Source: Temnothorax longispinosus (Eukaryota > Arthropoda > Insecta > Hymenoptera > Formicidae). Taken from it: a stretch of DNA of 64,000 bases. The notes below the pieces were generated by a model, which worked only from the letters and a program-made list of their open reading frames with translations, was not told the origin of the DNA and made no database searches. Of this stretch, positions 10,071 to 23,154 are shown in pieces. The position numbers and the translations under genes are program-made. Numbering within the stretch: the first letter of the stretch is position 1; the number at the start of each line of letters is the position of its first letter. The DNA lies in contig NC_092365.1 in NCBI RefSeq assembly GCF_030848805.1, positions 3,968,001 through 4,032,000 of the forward strand. Direction: 5' to 3'.

Positions 10071-12118
10071 TTACGTAAGCAGTACAGTCCGAAGTATATT
10101 TAAATACGCTAAGGCAGATTTAATTACCTAAAGCAATTAGAAATTACTCATCTTCGTTCAAAAATCCATTGTTCTTTGAAAAAATATTTATATCTTAAAA
10201 TACTTTTACAGATATATTGCACGAAATATTACAAATGTGATAAAATTTCAATGCAGACAAACATTTTTTATATGAATATAAATTTCATGTTGTTTTATAT
10301 GCATAAATTATAAATAATATATATTTTTGCATACTTACATCACCGAAAGTGGAAAATGAGAGCTGAACAATCTTTCCGGCAGTTATCTTGATGCCAGCAT
10401 TGGATCTTAGAATTATCAGAATGAGCCCTTGGGCGGTTTTTCCAGGCAAGAGATACCAGTTTGTCATATAGGCAGATTTACCGATCTGTTCGCCCTAAAG
10501 GCCGTTTTGTATACCTGTTATAATTCGATTAAAGAGACCAGCGATATTGCATCTCAATAAATTTCAGTAATAAATCTCGATCTTGTAAGTATAAACACCA
10601 TAAACTCTATCGCCGATTTTATATCGATTCTTTTTTATTAGAACGTACAACTTTTTATTAGAACTTTTTATTGTTATTTTCAATTTTAAATGTTACCTGA
10701 TCAGAAAGTATCTCTCCGATATAACAGAATATAAATATATTAAAAGTAATCGAAGATAATACCATTGAATGCGACAAAATACTTTGATGATTGTCGTGAA
10801 TAAAATCCTAAAAGAGACTTTATTTTATTAAATCTTAGGTACATTCAAGTGGTATAATAGTAAAACGAATAGTAAAATGAAAATATATAAATTGTGACTA
10901 TATACATATATATTCTGGAAGAATTTCCATACCATAATGCAATAATATCCTAAAAGACATATATGCATAGTACATCCAATTAATTCCACAAGACATATTA
11001 TATTCATAATTTTCTCTGTACGGGATACAAAACTGCAAATATAGCGTATGATCACGATCTATCATAATTATTTTGCAGCAATTTTTATTCGATTAAGCAT
11101 ATAACGTTTATTATGTAACATTTAAAAATGAAACCTAAATTATGACTTAAGCATATAACAGTTGCATTAAAAAAATATGCTGATATCAGCTGTTAATTAC
11201 GTTACGATTTAATTAAATTGGATTGGATCTGGTGATGCAAATTAGAAAATATCAAGTACACAGCAAAAAGTCAGAAATGATAGCTCACCTCAAGATTCTC
11301 AAATGATGATTCACTATGATTGCGAACCTTTGTCTCATAGAAATAGAAGTTTTTTCCTCATTTTTGTCGTCCATGAAATTTTCGAGCCAGGATATCATGA
11401 TTTTCATTTGGCCGCACGCGTGCATCACCAAAACCGCTGCCAGGCCGCATGTGGCGACTGTAACGCAGTTGACGACGAAAGACGAGAGGCACTGTACAAA
11501 AAACACGAGCTCGTACGTCGGACTGACGTGCGCGTTGAGAATCTTGATGTAGAAGGGATAGGGTAACGCGCGAACCGCGACAGTACTATTCCCCACGTGT
11601 AAGATAACTTTGGAGAGGCCTTGGACGATATTGTACGAGAACACACCGCTGTGCATGAACACGGCGCAGAAACCGGCGATGAATCGACCTATCTTGGCGC
11701 TCTTCAGCATCACTCTCCGATCCTCGAATCTCCGGATAATTCGCCAGTCCGCTTTCACGTGCTCCACACAGTCGTGTATATCGTCCACGTGCATCAAGAG
11801 GCAAGAATAATTCATCATCGCTATGAGCCAGAAGGTGAATGGGCCAACGCTCAACAGCTTGTCGTCGTTCGACTGCTGCGAGTCGATGAGTATACTCAGA
11901 CCAGTTGGTATCATGATGCTGATTATCAGGAAGTAACACACGAATATCGCGAAATCGGAGCGGATCTTTTCGATGATTGAGATATCGGTGGGACGCGGCC
12001 ATACATTAATCGCCTTGAGAATCCAACGTATTATCTGGATACTGTACTCGTTGTATTTGTATTCAACCAAGTACGTGGATACGGAGACGCTAGTACTATC
12101 CGTGAGATCATCCTCCAT
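10071..12118 (-). CDS. OR5: odorant receptor, 417 aa, complete
   Basis: Five exons: 11289-12118, 10933-11032, 10697-10807, 10339-10494, 10071-10127 (stop 10071-10073). All junctions are GT-AG and in frame. N-terminus MEDDLTDSTSVSVSTY is longer than in the OR8 clade; then YSIQIIRWILKAINVWP, four hydrophobic segments, HACGQMKIMISWLE, and NHHLRILR at the exon end. Exon 2 reads ELIGCTMHICLLGYYCIM, exon 3 SSITFNIFIFCYIGEILSDQ, exon 4 MTNWYLLPGKTAQGLILII, exon 5 VIKSALAYLNILRTVLLT. Closest in the window to OR6 (similar exons 2 to 5). Exon 1 is GC-rich compared with the flanks. Confidence 0.92.
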
Positions 12119-12592
12119 CGTTTTCTGACGAAGGTAGCGAACTTACTGAGGCTGTCCCTTCGCTGCCGTACACGCAATAGTAACGGTCAGCGCGTGCGCA
12201 GACATTGAACGGCACATGATATAATGGTCCTAATAATGTATTGTCGTGTAGCCGCCGCGGCAACAGGTAGAAGCAGCTTGTATAATCGATAGTCAGGTCT
12301 GAAGTTTTACGTACAGAATATTACAGTTCTGAACGCGCAGTTATATTGTGAATCACGTCTGCGATTTACCTCAGCAAATAAGCAAAAAATTAATTCTATT
12401 AAGAAGATCAATCATATTTCTCTCAGGATATGCAAATTTAAAGGAGTAATAAAGTGAAATTATATTTTACTTATAAACATGACGGGTAAAATATTCTCAC
12501 AACAGTATCATTATTATTTAATTATTCAATTGCATACTATATATTTACTGTTTATAATCTACATATATCTATATATATAACATTAATGTTAT
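12119..12592. other. Intergenic region between OR5 and OR6
   Basis: About 470 bp separating the OR5 start from the OR6 stop. It must hold the OR5 promoter and the OR6 3' UTR; no motif shared with other genes was found. Confidence 0.5.
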
Positions 12593-15113
12593 TTATATAA
12601 TGAGGGTACGAAGTATGTTTAAATATGCTAACGCGGATTTAATTACCTGAAATAGTTTTAATTATATTGTCAGTATAAAAAATGTGATTGTTTGGTTAGT
12701 CATTAAAACAATCATCTAATCTTTATAATAATTTTTACAAGCTATATAAAATAATTATATAATATTATAAAGTACTATTTCTGTAAACTATACTGAGAGA
12801 AAGGTTTTGTTATTATGTGAACAACAAACTTTTTTTGCTGCGAGAGCTAATTAATTTTGCAATAATAGCAAAACCTTTTGTTGCAATAGCAAAGTTTTGC
12901 CGAATTGCTATTGCAAAAAAAGTTTTGTTGAATTGTTGGTTGTTTATATAGTATAATAAAACTTTTCTCTCAGTGTACATGTCTGCAAATTAAAAATACT
13001 ATTTTTGTATATACTCACATTACCGAAGGTAGAAAGGGAAAGCTCAATCATCTTTCCAGCAGAGATTTTAACTACGATGCTGGATTTTAAAATGATTAGA
13101 ATGAGACCGAGAGCGGTATTTCCGGGTAACAGATACCAATTTGTCATGTAAGCAGTTTCACCAACTTGGCCGCTCTGTTATATTACGATTAAATAAAAAA
13201 AATACGCTCGCGGCAATATCGCGTTTCGATAAAACTCACACGTAAAATTAACGATTAATAGATCGTAAAGTTTTTTATCGATTGGTATTTTTATCGATAG
13301 GTATAAAATCATTTTTCACAACACCTCCACGGAAAGTTCGACTTTTTATGCCTGTAGAGAGGGGTGAAAGTGACCAATTTCACGCCAGGACGGCATTAGC
13401 GGGACGAAAGTAACCACTTTCCTTCCTAGGGCGGAAAGTGATCACTTTCGTCCCGCTAAACAGGGACGAAAGTGGCCACTTTCCGCCCTAGAGACGAAAG
13501 TGATCACTTTCCGCCCTAGGGAGGAAAGTGGTTACTTTCGTCCCGCTATGCCGTCCTGGCGTGAAATGGCCACTCTCGCCTCTCTCTAGGCATGGAGGTC
13601 GAACTTTCCGTAAAGATATTGTGAAAAATATCGTGTGCACCTCGGGGCGAAAGCTTTTTCAGACTCGCGTGATTTGCCGCCCGAGCCGAAGGCGAGGGCG
13701 GCAAACTTCACACTCGTCTGAAAAACGCTACTTTCGCCCCTTGGTGCACAATATACTATTTCATATGTCTAATAAGCGTTGCCGTCACCTGTTCTGAAAG
13801 AATCTCCCCAAAGTAACAAAATATAAAGATGTTGAAAGTAACTGAGATCAATATTATAGCGTATGTCACCATACTTTCTTTTTCGTCTTGGTTCCAATCC
13901 TAAAAGAGATTCTCTAATTCGTTACAGCAATAGGTAACCAGCGGCAAAGTTTCACACAATACGCATACCAGTATGCAATAATAGCCCAAGAGACACATGT
14001 GCATCGTGCAACCTGCTACTTCCACGAGACAAACTATATTCATAATTTTCTCTACGTAAGACACGAAACTAGAAATACATTTATTTAAGAATATATGATA
14101 TATGTATAACGTATCAAAATAATGGTACATTTTTGTGTATTACCGTTATTAACACGTTTTATTCGAGGTTTTATTTTAACATACTTATTTAATAATAGAT
14201 CAATGTAGATATTATTCACACAACATTTAGCATGTAATTAAAACGAAGATAAAAATATCCGTCATTACAATACAGAAAATTTATTATTAAATTGTCCCTT
14301 CGATTACCTGAGTATTTTTAAATGATGTTCGACGATGATGGCGAACTTCTGCTGCGAGGAGTCTCTCTTTTCGTTTCTTTCGTCGATCAGATTATCCAGC
14401 AAGGACATAAGGATTTTTAACTGACCGCAGGCGTGCATAACGAACACAGCGGTGAGACTGCATGCGCCTACTGTTATGGAATTCACAACGAACGTGGATA
14501 GATATTGTATTATGAACATTATCTCGTACATCGGGCTCGTCGTGGTGTCCAGAAGCTTATCGTAGAACGCGAAAGGTAGCGGACGCACTGACACGTTATC
14601 GCCCCCGACGGCGGCTTCGCTTAACGTCATTCCTCGAAAAATACTGTACGAGAATACGCCGCTGTGCACGAATGTCGCGGAGAATATCGCGACGAAACGA
14701 CCGATCCTGGCATTCTTCAGCATTATCTTCTGCTCCTCGAATTTCGTCACAGCCCGCCAATCCATCTCGATGTGCTTGATACATTGATATATGTCGTCAA
14801 CGTGCGCCAGCAACGAGATATACTTGAGACTCGCCAGCACCCAGTTGCTGAGCGGTCCAAATTCACGTATCTTCATCTCCATATCTTTGTTCTCGTCTAA
14901 GATTGTGGCCAACGCGCAAGGCACCAAAGTGCTGACGATTAAAAAAATGCATGCTATCAGCAACGCTACTGACGAGATCCTCTCCGCGATCGACGAGTCC
15001 GTCATCGGCCAAACACTTATCGGCTTTAGCAGCCAACGAATCGGCTGGATGCTATACTCCTTATTCTTTACGTAGTTAAAGATTATTGGCGGGTTCTGTG
15101 GAAGCTTCGTCAT
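12593..15113 (-). CDS. OR6: odorant receptor, 408 aa, complete
   Basis: Five exons: 14308-15113, 13969-14068, 13789-13899, 13019-13174, 12593-12646 (stop 12593-12595). Start at ATG 15111-15113 (MTKLPQNPPIIF); an upstream in-frame GTG is not used here. N-terminus NKEYSIQPIRWLLKPISVW, four hydrophobic segments, VMHACGQLKILMSLLDNL, and HHLKIL at the exon end. Exon 2 EVAGCTMHMCLLGYYCIL, exon 3 SVTFNIFIFCYFGEILSEQ, exon 4 MTNWYLLPGNTALGLILII, exon 5 VIKSALAYLNILRTLII. Intron 3 (between exons 3 and 4) carries a 448-bp cluster of palindromes and intron 4 a CACTGAG-type MITE, making those introns much longer than in OR5. Confidence 0.92.
12791..12975. mobile_element. CACTGAG-type MITE in OR6 intron 4, 185 bp
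   Basis: Left end TA|TACTGAGAGAAAGG, right end CTTTTCTCTCAGTG|TA. Its interior (words such as TTGCAATAATAGCAAAACC) matches the elements at 40833, 48177 and 56044, so these form one subfamily. Confidence 0.75.
13317..13764. repeat. Cluster of nested palindromes in OR6 intron 3
   Basis: Two adjacent inverted repeats. The first (13317-13623) has outer arms around ACGGAAAGTTCGAC and its complement. Inside are five short palindromes at about 30-bp spacing, such as GAAAGTGATCACTTTC and GAAAGTGGCCACTTTC, joined by GGACG and CGCCCTAG words. The second (13621-13764) pairs GTGCACC...GGGGCGAAAG with its complement around a GC-rich loop. OR5 has nothing like it at this position, so it is probably a non-autonomous foldback insertion. 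Confidence 0.7.
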
Positions 15114-18100
15114 GTTCACTTCTCGAGCGCAGAGACACGATTGACTCGCGCAGATTTCTCGAAACGTACGCGGGGTAATAGTTACAGAGTAACGCGTGCG
15201 CGGTGTATTGGCTATGAGACTATACTTTCATTTTATACACACATCTCTCAGGTAATCGATAGCAAATTGAAGTGGTGGTGAATTTTCATTGCAAGATAGA
15301 CGGCGAAAGCGACAGACTAGTCACGCAATTCGACTACCTTTTTTTTGTTACTGTAACTCTGTTGTAACTCATTCGTTTCTGTATTTTTATTTGAACGGAT
15401 AATAAGAACTTATCCCTCGACCCTCATCCGCTTGTGGGTAGCTCTATTTTGTTCTCTATCAGTTCCATTCTGTTTATCTGTCTTATCCCTTCAGAGTAAG
15501 GGGAGTTGAACAACATGCATGATACCTGTGTTTATATCGATTTGTTCGAGAGGAAAAGGGTGAAACTTTTTTTAATCGATACACAAATGAAACTTGTTCC
15601 AAAATTAGGCAGTCGACTGTGTTATAGTGTAGTGAAAAGTGCTTGAAAAGAATATGATTGTTTACAAATTTGTATTTAACAATGGATATTAAGTTAAATT
15701 ATATATGTATAAAGTCATAAAATTATTAACATCATTTAATAAATTTTACCATATGCGCTCTACACTTCTGGAAAGTACAAATTTATTGACAGTTTTCTTT
15801 AGAAATAAATAAATTAATTTTTTTAATTTTAATTCTGTAATATTAAAAAAATGTTCTATAATTGAGAAAATTATAATGTAAATGAATATAATGAAAATTA
15901 TAAAAATAAAATTATAATAAACTGCGAATAATATATTTACATATTATATGTATTTTCAATATTTTAATATAGATATTATAAGTAATATCTAATTAAGTAA
16001 TGTATTTAGCAAGACAAAACTTTTTACATAATACTTTTTATGTGTATTATAACACTGATATACAACACTTTTCGACGTGACTCTTCGTAAAATGTGTCAG
16101 CAAATGTTTAATTTTACGAATATCTTTTTTTCCGCGTAGAGCACAATATACATTCAGTTTTAATAATTTAGGAAAAAGTAGTCAATTTAATTCATATGTA
16201 ACATGTTTAAGTTGAAATGAGAAATCATCGATTGCAAATTGCAATCGTCACGCTTTTTTAGTTTCACGCTTCCTGCCACACGTGTACCTTAGTTCAGCAC
16301 AATTACTTTAGGAAGGCATGCAATGCGCTATCACGAATGGCCAGTTCATTGTGCCGAAGTTGAATGTGAAATAGCACCTGCGCGAACTTTCCTAAAAAGT
16401 TTGGTGAGCAACCTGCAATTGCTCTGAAAGGGTTGCGTGTTCAAGCAATATTGTATTGTCGCGAGTTTATAGTATCAGTTATAAGACAGAATATCGCGTG
16501 TCACGAAGACCATATGAATGAATTCGTAGAAATACCGAATACGCTTTAATTATCAGCTGTAACTGTATTCTTTTATTCGATTTTATGCAGAGCGTGCTTC
16601 TTATGCTGCTAAAAAGGGTGAATATGTAATTTCGATGAATATGAAAATCAGTATTTCATAAAATGTAGAAATTATAGTAACAAGTATCAGGAAAATCACA
16701 AAACATTGTACAGCGTGCATCTTTGAAAATGTGGAATAATGTTGAGTCTGACAAAATCATTGATTTTATTTATTAAATCTTATTTTCAAGATATATTAAT
16801 TCTGTTCTATATATTTTATTTTATATAAAATATATATCTTGCATATTTCTTAACTTATGTTTCACATAAATACGTTTCACATAGTCATTGTTCGCAAAAG
16901 ATTTAAATATACCATGGAACTTTTAATTACCTGGAACAACAACATGATTGTTCCTACACAATGCAAAAATATATATTATATTCTATAAAAGTTATAGATA
17001 TATTAATGTTTTAAAGGTAATAGATAATCCAATTCTTATTAGATGATTATAATTTGCAATTAATAAAATATAAGGAAATTATTAATAAGGTATAAGAAAT
17101 TTATTAAAATTTTTGTAAGGAAACAAAGAAACGGTATATCTGTATTACTTACATCACCAAAAGTTGCGATAGACAAATGAAATAATTTTCCAGCAGTCAT
17201 CTTGATAACGTTATTCGATCGAGCAATAATCAAAACGAGACCAAGCGCAGTTTTGTGATGTAGATTATACCAATCGGTCATGTATGCCATTTGCCCGACA
17301 TATTTGCACTAACAAATTGACATAAGAGTTAAATTCTGTGTGAATAATAAAAATAATAAAAATAATTTGACAATTTTGACAATTTAACAAAAGATGTTAT
17401 ACGAAACGGAAATATTTAGTTTTATTAAAAGTGAATTATATATTGAAATTTTTCTTTATTAATATATACGAGTATTATATTTCATTATTTTTTTTAAAGT
17501 ATTGAATGGATTATTAGAAAATGTCAAAATCTGACATTTCCTGGTCTCAGCATTTTAATTCTCGATGTATTACCTGTTCTGTAATAATCTCTCCGATGTA
17601 GCAAAATATAAAAATATTGAAACTCATCGATAAATACACAATAACATAAGATATTATTTTTGCTGTATCGAGCGTTTCCCAAGCCTAAAAATTAAAATTT
17701 AGGCTCATCTTTATCGTTTAATCTATTACTTTAAATACGCGTTTTGTAATGGAATAGCGATATTTGGCTTCTCATAAATTTAATTACAATTAGGTGCGAT
17801 TATTAAGAATTTCTAATGAGATTTTCTAATAAGATTTTCTTACGTTTTTAGCGTACCATAATGGTGTAATATCCAAGTAAACACATAATTACTGTGCATC
17901 CCATCAATTCCGTAAGAGAAACTGGATGCATAATACTTTCCACGCGCGATATAAAACTGAAACGTATAGATGTAGGTGTAACACGATAGAGTTCTTTTTA
18001 CAAACGAGTCATCCGTACATTGAACTGATGCTCTTCGTGAACACTATGATGATAGATCCTCTTTTTAATAATTTAGAAAAGGAAAATAAATTTATCTTAA

Positions 18101-18404
18101 TTCTAACGAAAATATCTATCTTTAAATGATTATAATTAATGATTAATTTACATTATTCCAAGTAAGTTTAAAGAGTTTGTTTATTAAATTTATAAAATTC
18201 TGAAAAATGTGTTTTTTAACATGTGCCTGCGTGTAAAATACCTCAATATTCTTAGATGATGCTCCACGATAACGGCCACTTTTCCTTCGGCTGTATCATT
18301 TTCTTTCTTCTTTTCAACAAGTTCATGTAGCCACGTGTACAGCACGTTCAGCTGACCACAAGCATGTATCGCGAAGATAGCGGCTAGACTGCAAGCACCG
18401 ACGG
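14848..18404. repeat. Segmental duplication, copy 2 (OR6 start + OR7)
   Basis: Partner of 1-4724. This copy is the less disturbed one: it lacks the two TTAA insertions and keeps exon 1 of OR7 whole. The duplicated unit therefore spans at least the start of one gene, one intergenic region, and a complete neighbour except for the 5' end of its exon 1. Confidence 0.9.
15114..16876. other. Intergenic region between OR6 and OR7
   Basis: Copy of 267-2023. It carries the same dispersed repeat (about 15450-15720) and the same relic of OR 5'-flank sequence at about 16316-16550 with no exon 1 beside it. The relic suggests that another OR was deleted before the duplication. Confidence 0.55.
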
Positions 18405-19041
18405 TAGAGGAATTTATTATGAACGTTGACAGGAATTGCAGAACCAATGCGATTTCATTTACAGGACTATATCTCGTGTCGATGATTTTACTGTAAATCG
18501 GACATGTCATCGGATGCGTCGTGAAAGTCTCATTGCCAACAGTGATAGGTACAGTTTTCATCGCCCTTGCTAAGCTGAATAAGAAGGCACCGCCTTGCAT
18601 GATCAGTCCACAGATCAAGGCGACAGAACGACCGTATTTGGCGTGTTGCAGCATCACTTCGCGATCGTCGATTCTTTGTACGAGACGCCAATCTGTCTCC
18701 ATGTGTCGTATTAATTTGCGAATATCACCGCTGCGCTTGAGTAGCACCCAGTAATTTACCGATCCCATAATCCTGTGAAGCAGTGGCCCAATGGCGTTCA
18801 GTCTTGCCTTGATGTTAACTTTATCAAACAACACATGTAACAAACACGGTACCGTTACGGATGCTACCATGCTCGAACAAATAAGAATTTGCAGTAACAC
18901 AAGGATTTTCCATATTGAGTTCGACGCATTTATTTGTGGCCACGCACCGATTGGCACGAGAAACCACCGACTCAATTGTAAACTGTAATCGTTATATTTC
19001 TTTGATATGTCGCTTTCTGGCGCACATTTGGAATTTGACAT
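16877..19041 (-). CDS. OR7: odorant receptor, 406 aa, complete
   Basis: Five exons: 18242-19041, 17857-17956, 17574-17684, 17153-17308, 16877-16930 (stop 16877-16879). Start ATG 19039-19041 (MSNSKCAPESDIS). The open frame continues seven codons upstream to a GTG, which I treat as leader. Exon 1 carries YSLQLSRWFLVPIGAWP, PMTCPIYSKIIDTRYSPVNEIAL, and IHACGQLNVLYTWLHEL. Exon 2 is unusual in reading IMHPVSLTELMGCTVIMCLLG. Exon 3 SMSFNIFIFCYIGEIITEQ, exon 4 CKYVGQMAYMTDWYNLHHKT, exon 5 VIKSSMVYLNLLRTMTM. It is the outgroup of the OR8-OR14 clade and the intact partner of psiOR2. Confidence 0.92.
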
Positions 19042-19608
19042 GATCACTGCACGAAAGCGCACGGTGCACTGCCATGGATAGGCAATTCATCGTGCTGGAG
19101 TTGAATATGAAGAAGCGCCTGCGCCGACCTTAGGAAGAGTTTGGTGGACGGCCTTAAAATTACTTTGAGAGGGGCGTAATTTCAATCGATATAGTTGTTC
19201 GTCGAGAGTCTATTGTCAGATGTCTAAGAGAACATCGCGTGTCATGAGGAGTGTAAGCGTAGATTCGTGGAAGTGATACTAAAAGAGCTTTAATTTAGCA
19301 GATTTTTTTTTGTTCGACGACGTATATTAGCTACGCCCCTTGTATTGATTAATAAGACATTAGTTTTAAGTGGTGATAAAAATTACAACTTCATAAAATA
19401 TATAGAAGTAGAAGTAGTAAATACATATATGATAAAAATTAGGAATTCATATTGTATAAACTTTTGCGAAAATTATTTAATGACCAACAATGCTGTGTCA
19501 TTCGAATGTAATAATTAATTTTATTTACTTCGATTTAGAGGACATATTTATTCCCCATTTCTTATTCCGTATAAAATATATTTTACACATTTCTGAACCT
19601 GTCATGTT
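19042..19608. other. Intergenic region between OR7 and OR8
   Basis: Short spacer. About 19060-19290 is a 5'-flank block also found as orphan relics at 1455-1690, 16316-16550 and 23300-23545. The AATAAA-containing stretch at about 19544-19555 (minus strand) may be the OR8 polyadenylation signal. Confidence 0.5.
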
Positions 19609-21698
19609 TCACATAGTTAATGTTCGTAAAAGATTTAAATATATCATGGAAGTTCTAATTACCTGAAACAACAAAATGTACGTTTCTTTATATTATGCAA
19701 ATGATTACATATTCTGAGAACGATAAACATATTTCTTGAGATTTTAAATCTCTCTTTTTTCTTTTAGTTAAACAAATGACTTATTGTTTTAAGACAATGG
19801 ATAACATGAAAGTGATTATTCCAATTTTTATAGAATTTTAAAGATTTTTAATTAACAAACTATTATGAAAATATATTGATTATATTTTCTTTTAGCATAT
19901 CTTTCAGAAACGTTTTTATGGAGACGATATATATTACTTACATCGCCAAAAGTTGCGACAGACAAATGAAATAATTTTCCTGCAGTGATCTTTATCACGT
20001 TATTTGATCGTGCAATTATTAAAACAAGGCCACGTGCAGTTTTGTGATGTAGATTATACCAATCGGTCATATATGCCATTTCTCCGACATGTTTACACTA
20101 GCAAATCGATACAAAATTAAATGTTTCTTATAATTAATTTCATAATTTGCATTTGATAATTAAGTTTGCAAACAAAAATATTAATGGATGCGAAATATAT
20201 ACTCGACAAATGCCGAGTTTTGCAAAAAAAATTAAACAATTATATTTTAGTATTTTCGTATAATAATATAAAAGGATGTCTTATACAGTTAAGATTCATT
20301 GAGTTACGAAACAAGGAATATTATTCTGCTGTCGATATATTACCCGTTCTGTGATAATTTCTCCAATATAGCAATATATAAAAATATTGAAAGCCATCGA
20401 TAAGTATACATTAATATAAGATGTTATTTTCGTTGCATCGAAATCTTCCAAAGCCTAAAAAGTTATAACGCTAACCTCTATCTTTATATAATAACATGAT
20501 TAACTTGCTTTTACTCCATTTTCTTGGTAATATGACATTTAAATATTTATAAATAAAGAAATTGATTGGTCGATACATTTAATAAGATAACAGTTTTTTA
20601 GGTCTTTATCATACCAAAAGAAAGGAATATCCCATTAAGCACATAATCATCGTACATCCCATCAATTCCACAAGAGAGATCTTATTCATAATACGTTCCA
20701 CGCGTGCTATAAAACTGAAATGTGTATAATAGTGCTCATAATCATTAGATGTAAAGATCCTTTCCGAGAAACTATATCGATAACGGCACATCTTTTTTAG
20801 TAATTAAAACAATTAATATTTGTTCTAACAAAAATGTCAGTATATCTTTGATAATATTGCTTTATATGACATGTACGAGGCCCAAAGTTTATTGTCTATT
20901 TACATACCTCAATACTCTGAGATGATGCTCTACGATAACGGCCATTTTTCTTTCGGTTACATGATTTCCCTTCTGATTTTCTACAAGTTCATGTAACCAC
21001 GTGTATAGCACGTTCAATTGACCACAGGCGTGCGTTGCGAAGACGGCCGCCAGACTGCAACCACCGACAATAGATGAATTCACTATAAATGTTGACAGAA
21101 ACTGCACAATCAATGCGATTTCATTCACAGGGCTAAATCTTGTGTCGATGATCTTGCTATATATCGGACACGTCATCGGATGGATCCTAATGGTCTCGTT
21201 GCCGACAGTGATAGGTACAGTTTTCATTACCTTGGCCACGCTGAACAGGAATGCACTGCCATGCATAAACATCCCACAGATCCCGACGACGAAACGACCG
21301 AACTTGGCGTATTGTATCATTACTTTGCGATCTTCGATCCTATTTATGATTTCCCAATCTGCTTCCATGTGTCGTATTAATTTACGAATGTCGCCACTGC
21401 GTCTCAAAAGCACGTAATAATTTACCCAACCCATAATCCTGTGAAGCAACGGAGCAACGGCGCCTAGCTTCAGTTTGATGTTGGCATCCTCGAATAACAT
21501 GAATAATGTACATGGTATCATTATACATGCCATCAAGATCACGCAAATAAAAATGTATAACAATACGAGTATCTTGCTCGAACCGTTTATTTGCGACCAT
21601 ATACCAATTACTTTGAGGAACCATCGATTCAGTTGAAGACTATAATCAATGTTACTTTTAAGACTAGTACTTCTAGACATATGTTTCGACTTCGTCAT
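19609..21698 (-). CDS. OR8: odorant receptor, 403 aa, complete
   Basis: Five exons: 20908-21698, 20615-20714, 20344-20454, 19942-20097, 19609-19662 (stop 19609-19611). ATG at 21696-21698 (MTKSKHMSRSTSL); an in-frame GTG two codons upstream is not needed. First member of the young clade: YSLQLNRWFLKVIGIW, PMTCPIYSKIIDTRFSPVNEIAL, THACGQLNVLYTWLHEL, HHLRVL. Exon 3 ends GAACGG before GTAATA, so the usual ITEQ is ITER; the splice site itself is intact. Exon 4 CKHVGEMAYMTDWYNLHHKT, exon 5 VIRTSMIYLNLLRTLTM. The conserved upstream palindrome is at 21881-21895. Confidence 0.93.
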
Positions 21699-21880
21699 TG
21701 TCACTTCACGAAGGCTCCCGATGTACTGTCGCAGTAGACAGTGCGCTTGCTAGGATTGTGTTTGAGTAGGCGCCTGCGTCAACTTCGAATGAAGTTTGAG
21801 AACTTCATATTGACGTTTTTTTTTCTGAGAGACACGCTTGCACATTCAATCAATAGCCATCTATAGCGGATTATTTATTC

Positions 21881-21895
21881 TATCAGTTTGACAGG
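21881..21895 (-). promoter_or_regulatory. Conserved upstream palindrome of OR8
   Basis: Minus-strand CCTGTCAAACTGATA, 183 bp upstream of the ATG. One base differs from the TGTCA...TGACA inverted repeat of the other copies. It is followed, toward the gene, by conserved words CTATAG and a GTGCAAGCGTG-type block. Function inferred only from conservation of sequence and spacing. Confidence 0.4.
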
Positions 21896-23104
21896 AAACC
21901 GTATTCAGAGAGGAAGATGATAATACATTTGCGGAAGTATAAGTACAAGTTTTGTAAAACATAAAACTTTAATTACTTAATTTTTGGCGAGTTGTCAAAG
22001 GATATTTGACATTACAAAATGTGTGATATTACTATAAATATTACTTAAAAAAAAGTGAAGGAAGAGCTCCAAGTTTCAGCGACCGTCAAAATAGTTACTG
22101 TTATTTTTAACCTGTTTTTGTTATAAAAGTGGTGATATCAGTTATCAAACATTGCGCCAACTGCGCATTAGTTTATATGCATATAAAATATACTTCATTT
22201 TATTACACATTTCTTAAAAACGTATTTTAAATTGATACTATCTATTGTAGTTTATTGTTGCTTTTCTGCGATGCCAATTGATTCTCTCGCTGTGCGTACT
22301 TCGTGAGCGGCTATTATCATATATTTTGACAGTTGCGCGTATTAAGATTAAGGAGTCAATAGTGTAATAATAACAGTTTAATATTAATTGTATGCATTTT
22401 TAAGTATTTTAGCATTTGCTTCTACGTCAACAAAGACTTCTCTTTCTTTTTTCGACGTATTCAAGATTGTTTCAGATTTAAGTTTTGCAGAACATTTTTT
22501 TTTAAATAAAGATCTAAATAGAGCGCGCGTAGCGCCCGTCTGTGATGTCTAGTACTTGTAAAATTGACGTATTTTGCTCTCCCCGATCTCACGGCGATCA
22601 AAACTATCTATAGTTGAGGAAGTGCGACTATTGTGGGATACCCTAAGCCTTTTTTAAGATAACTTTAAAACTATCAAAGATTACTGAACACCATTTTCAC
22701 TAATTTGTAATGAAAATGTTTTGTTATAACGTATTTCTAATAAATTTTGTTTATTTATAGTAAGTTTAATATTATATCAATTGTTCTAAGGTAGATTTTG
22801 GAAGTGTAATGTGAAACATGTCGAGTAATACAGAACACTACATTAGTCTTGCAAAAAATTATTTTTATTTGTATTTTGATGCATATTAATCATCAAATAA
22901 TCTGTAATAATAATTGTATTTTTATATATTTATTATATTATAATTTATTACAAACTTCGTTTTTCGTATTTTTTTTTAATAATGTCAAACAAATGTATGT
23001 ATACATGTTTAAAACTTTTACTGATAATAATTTGTACTAATAATATATACTCATAATAATAATATTACTCCTAAAAAAAAAAGAACAATAGAAAATGCAA
23101 TTTC

Positions 23105-23154
23105 GTCCTAATAATAAAGAATATATCTATTAAGATATTCTTTATTATTAGGAC
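23105..23154. repeat. 50-bp perfect hairpin
   Basis: GTCCTAATAATAAAGAATAT and its complement around a loop holding CTATTAAG. Related copies are at 26905-26955 and 42081-42142, and at about 32480-32990, where a TTAA element has jumped into the loop. Confidence 0.6.
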
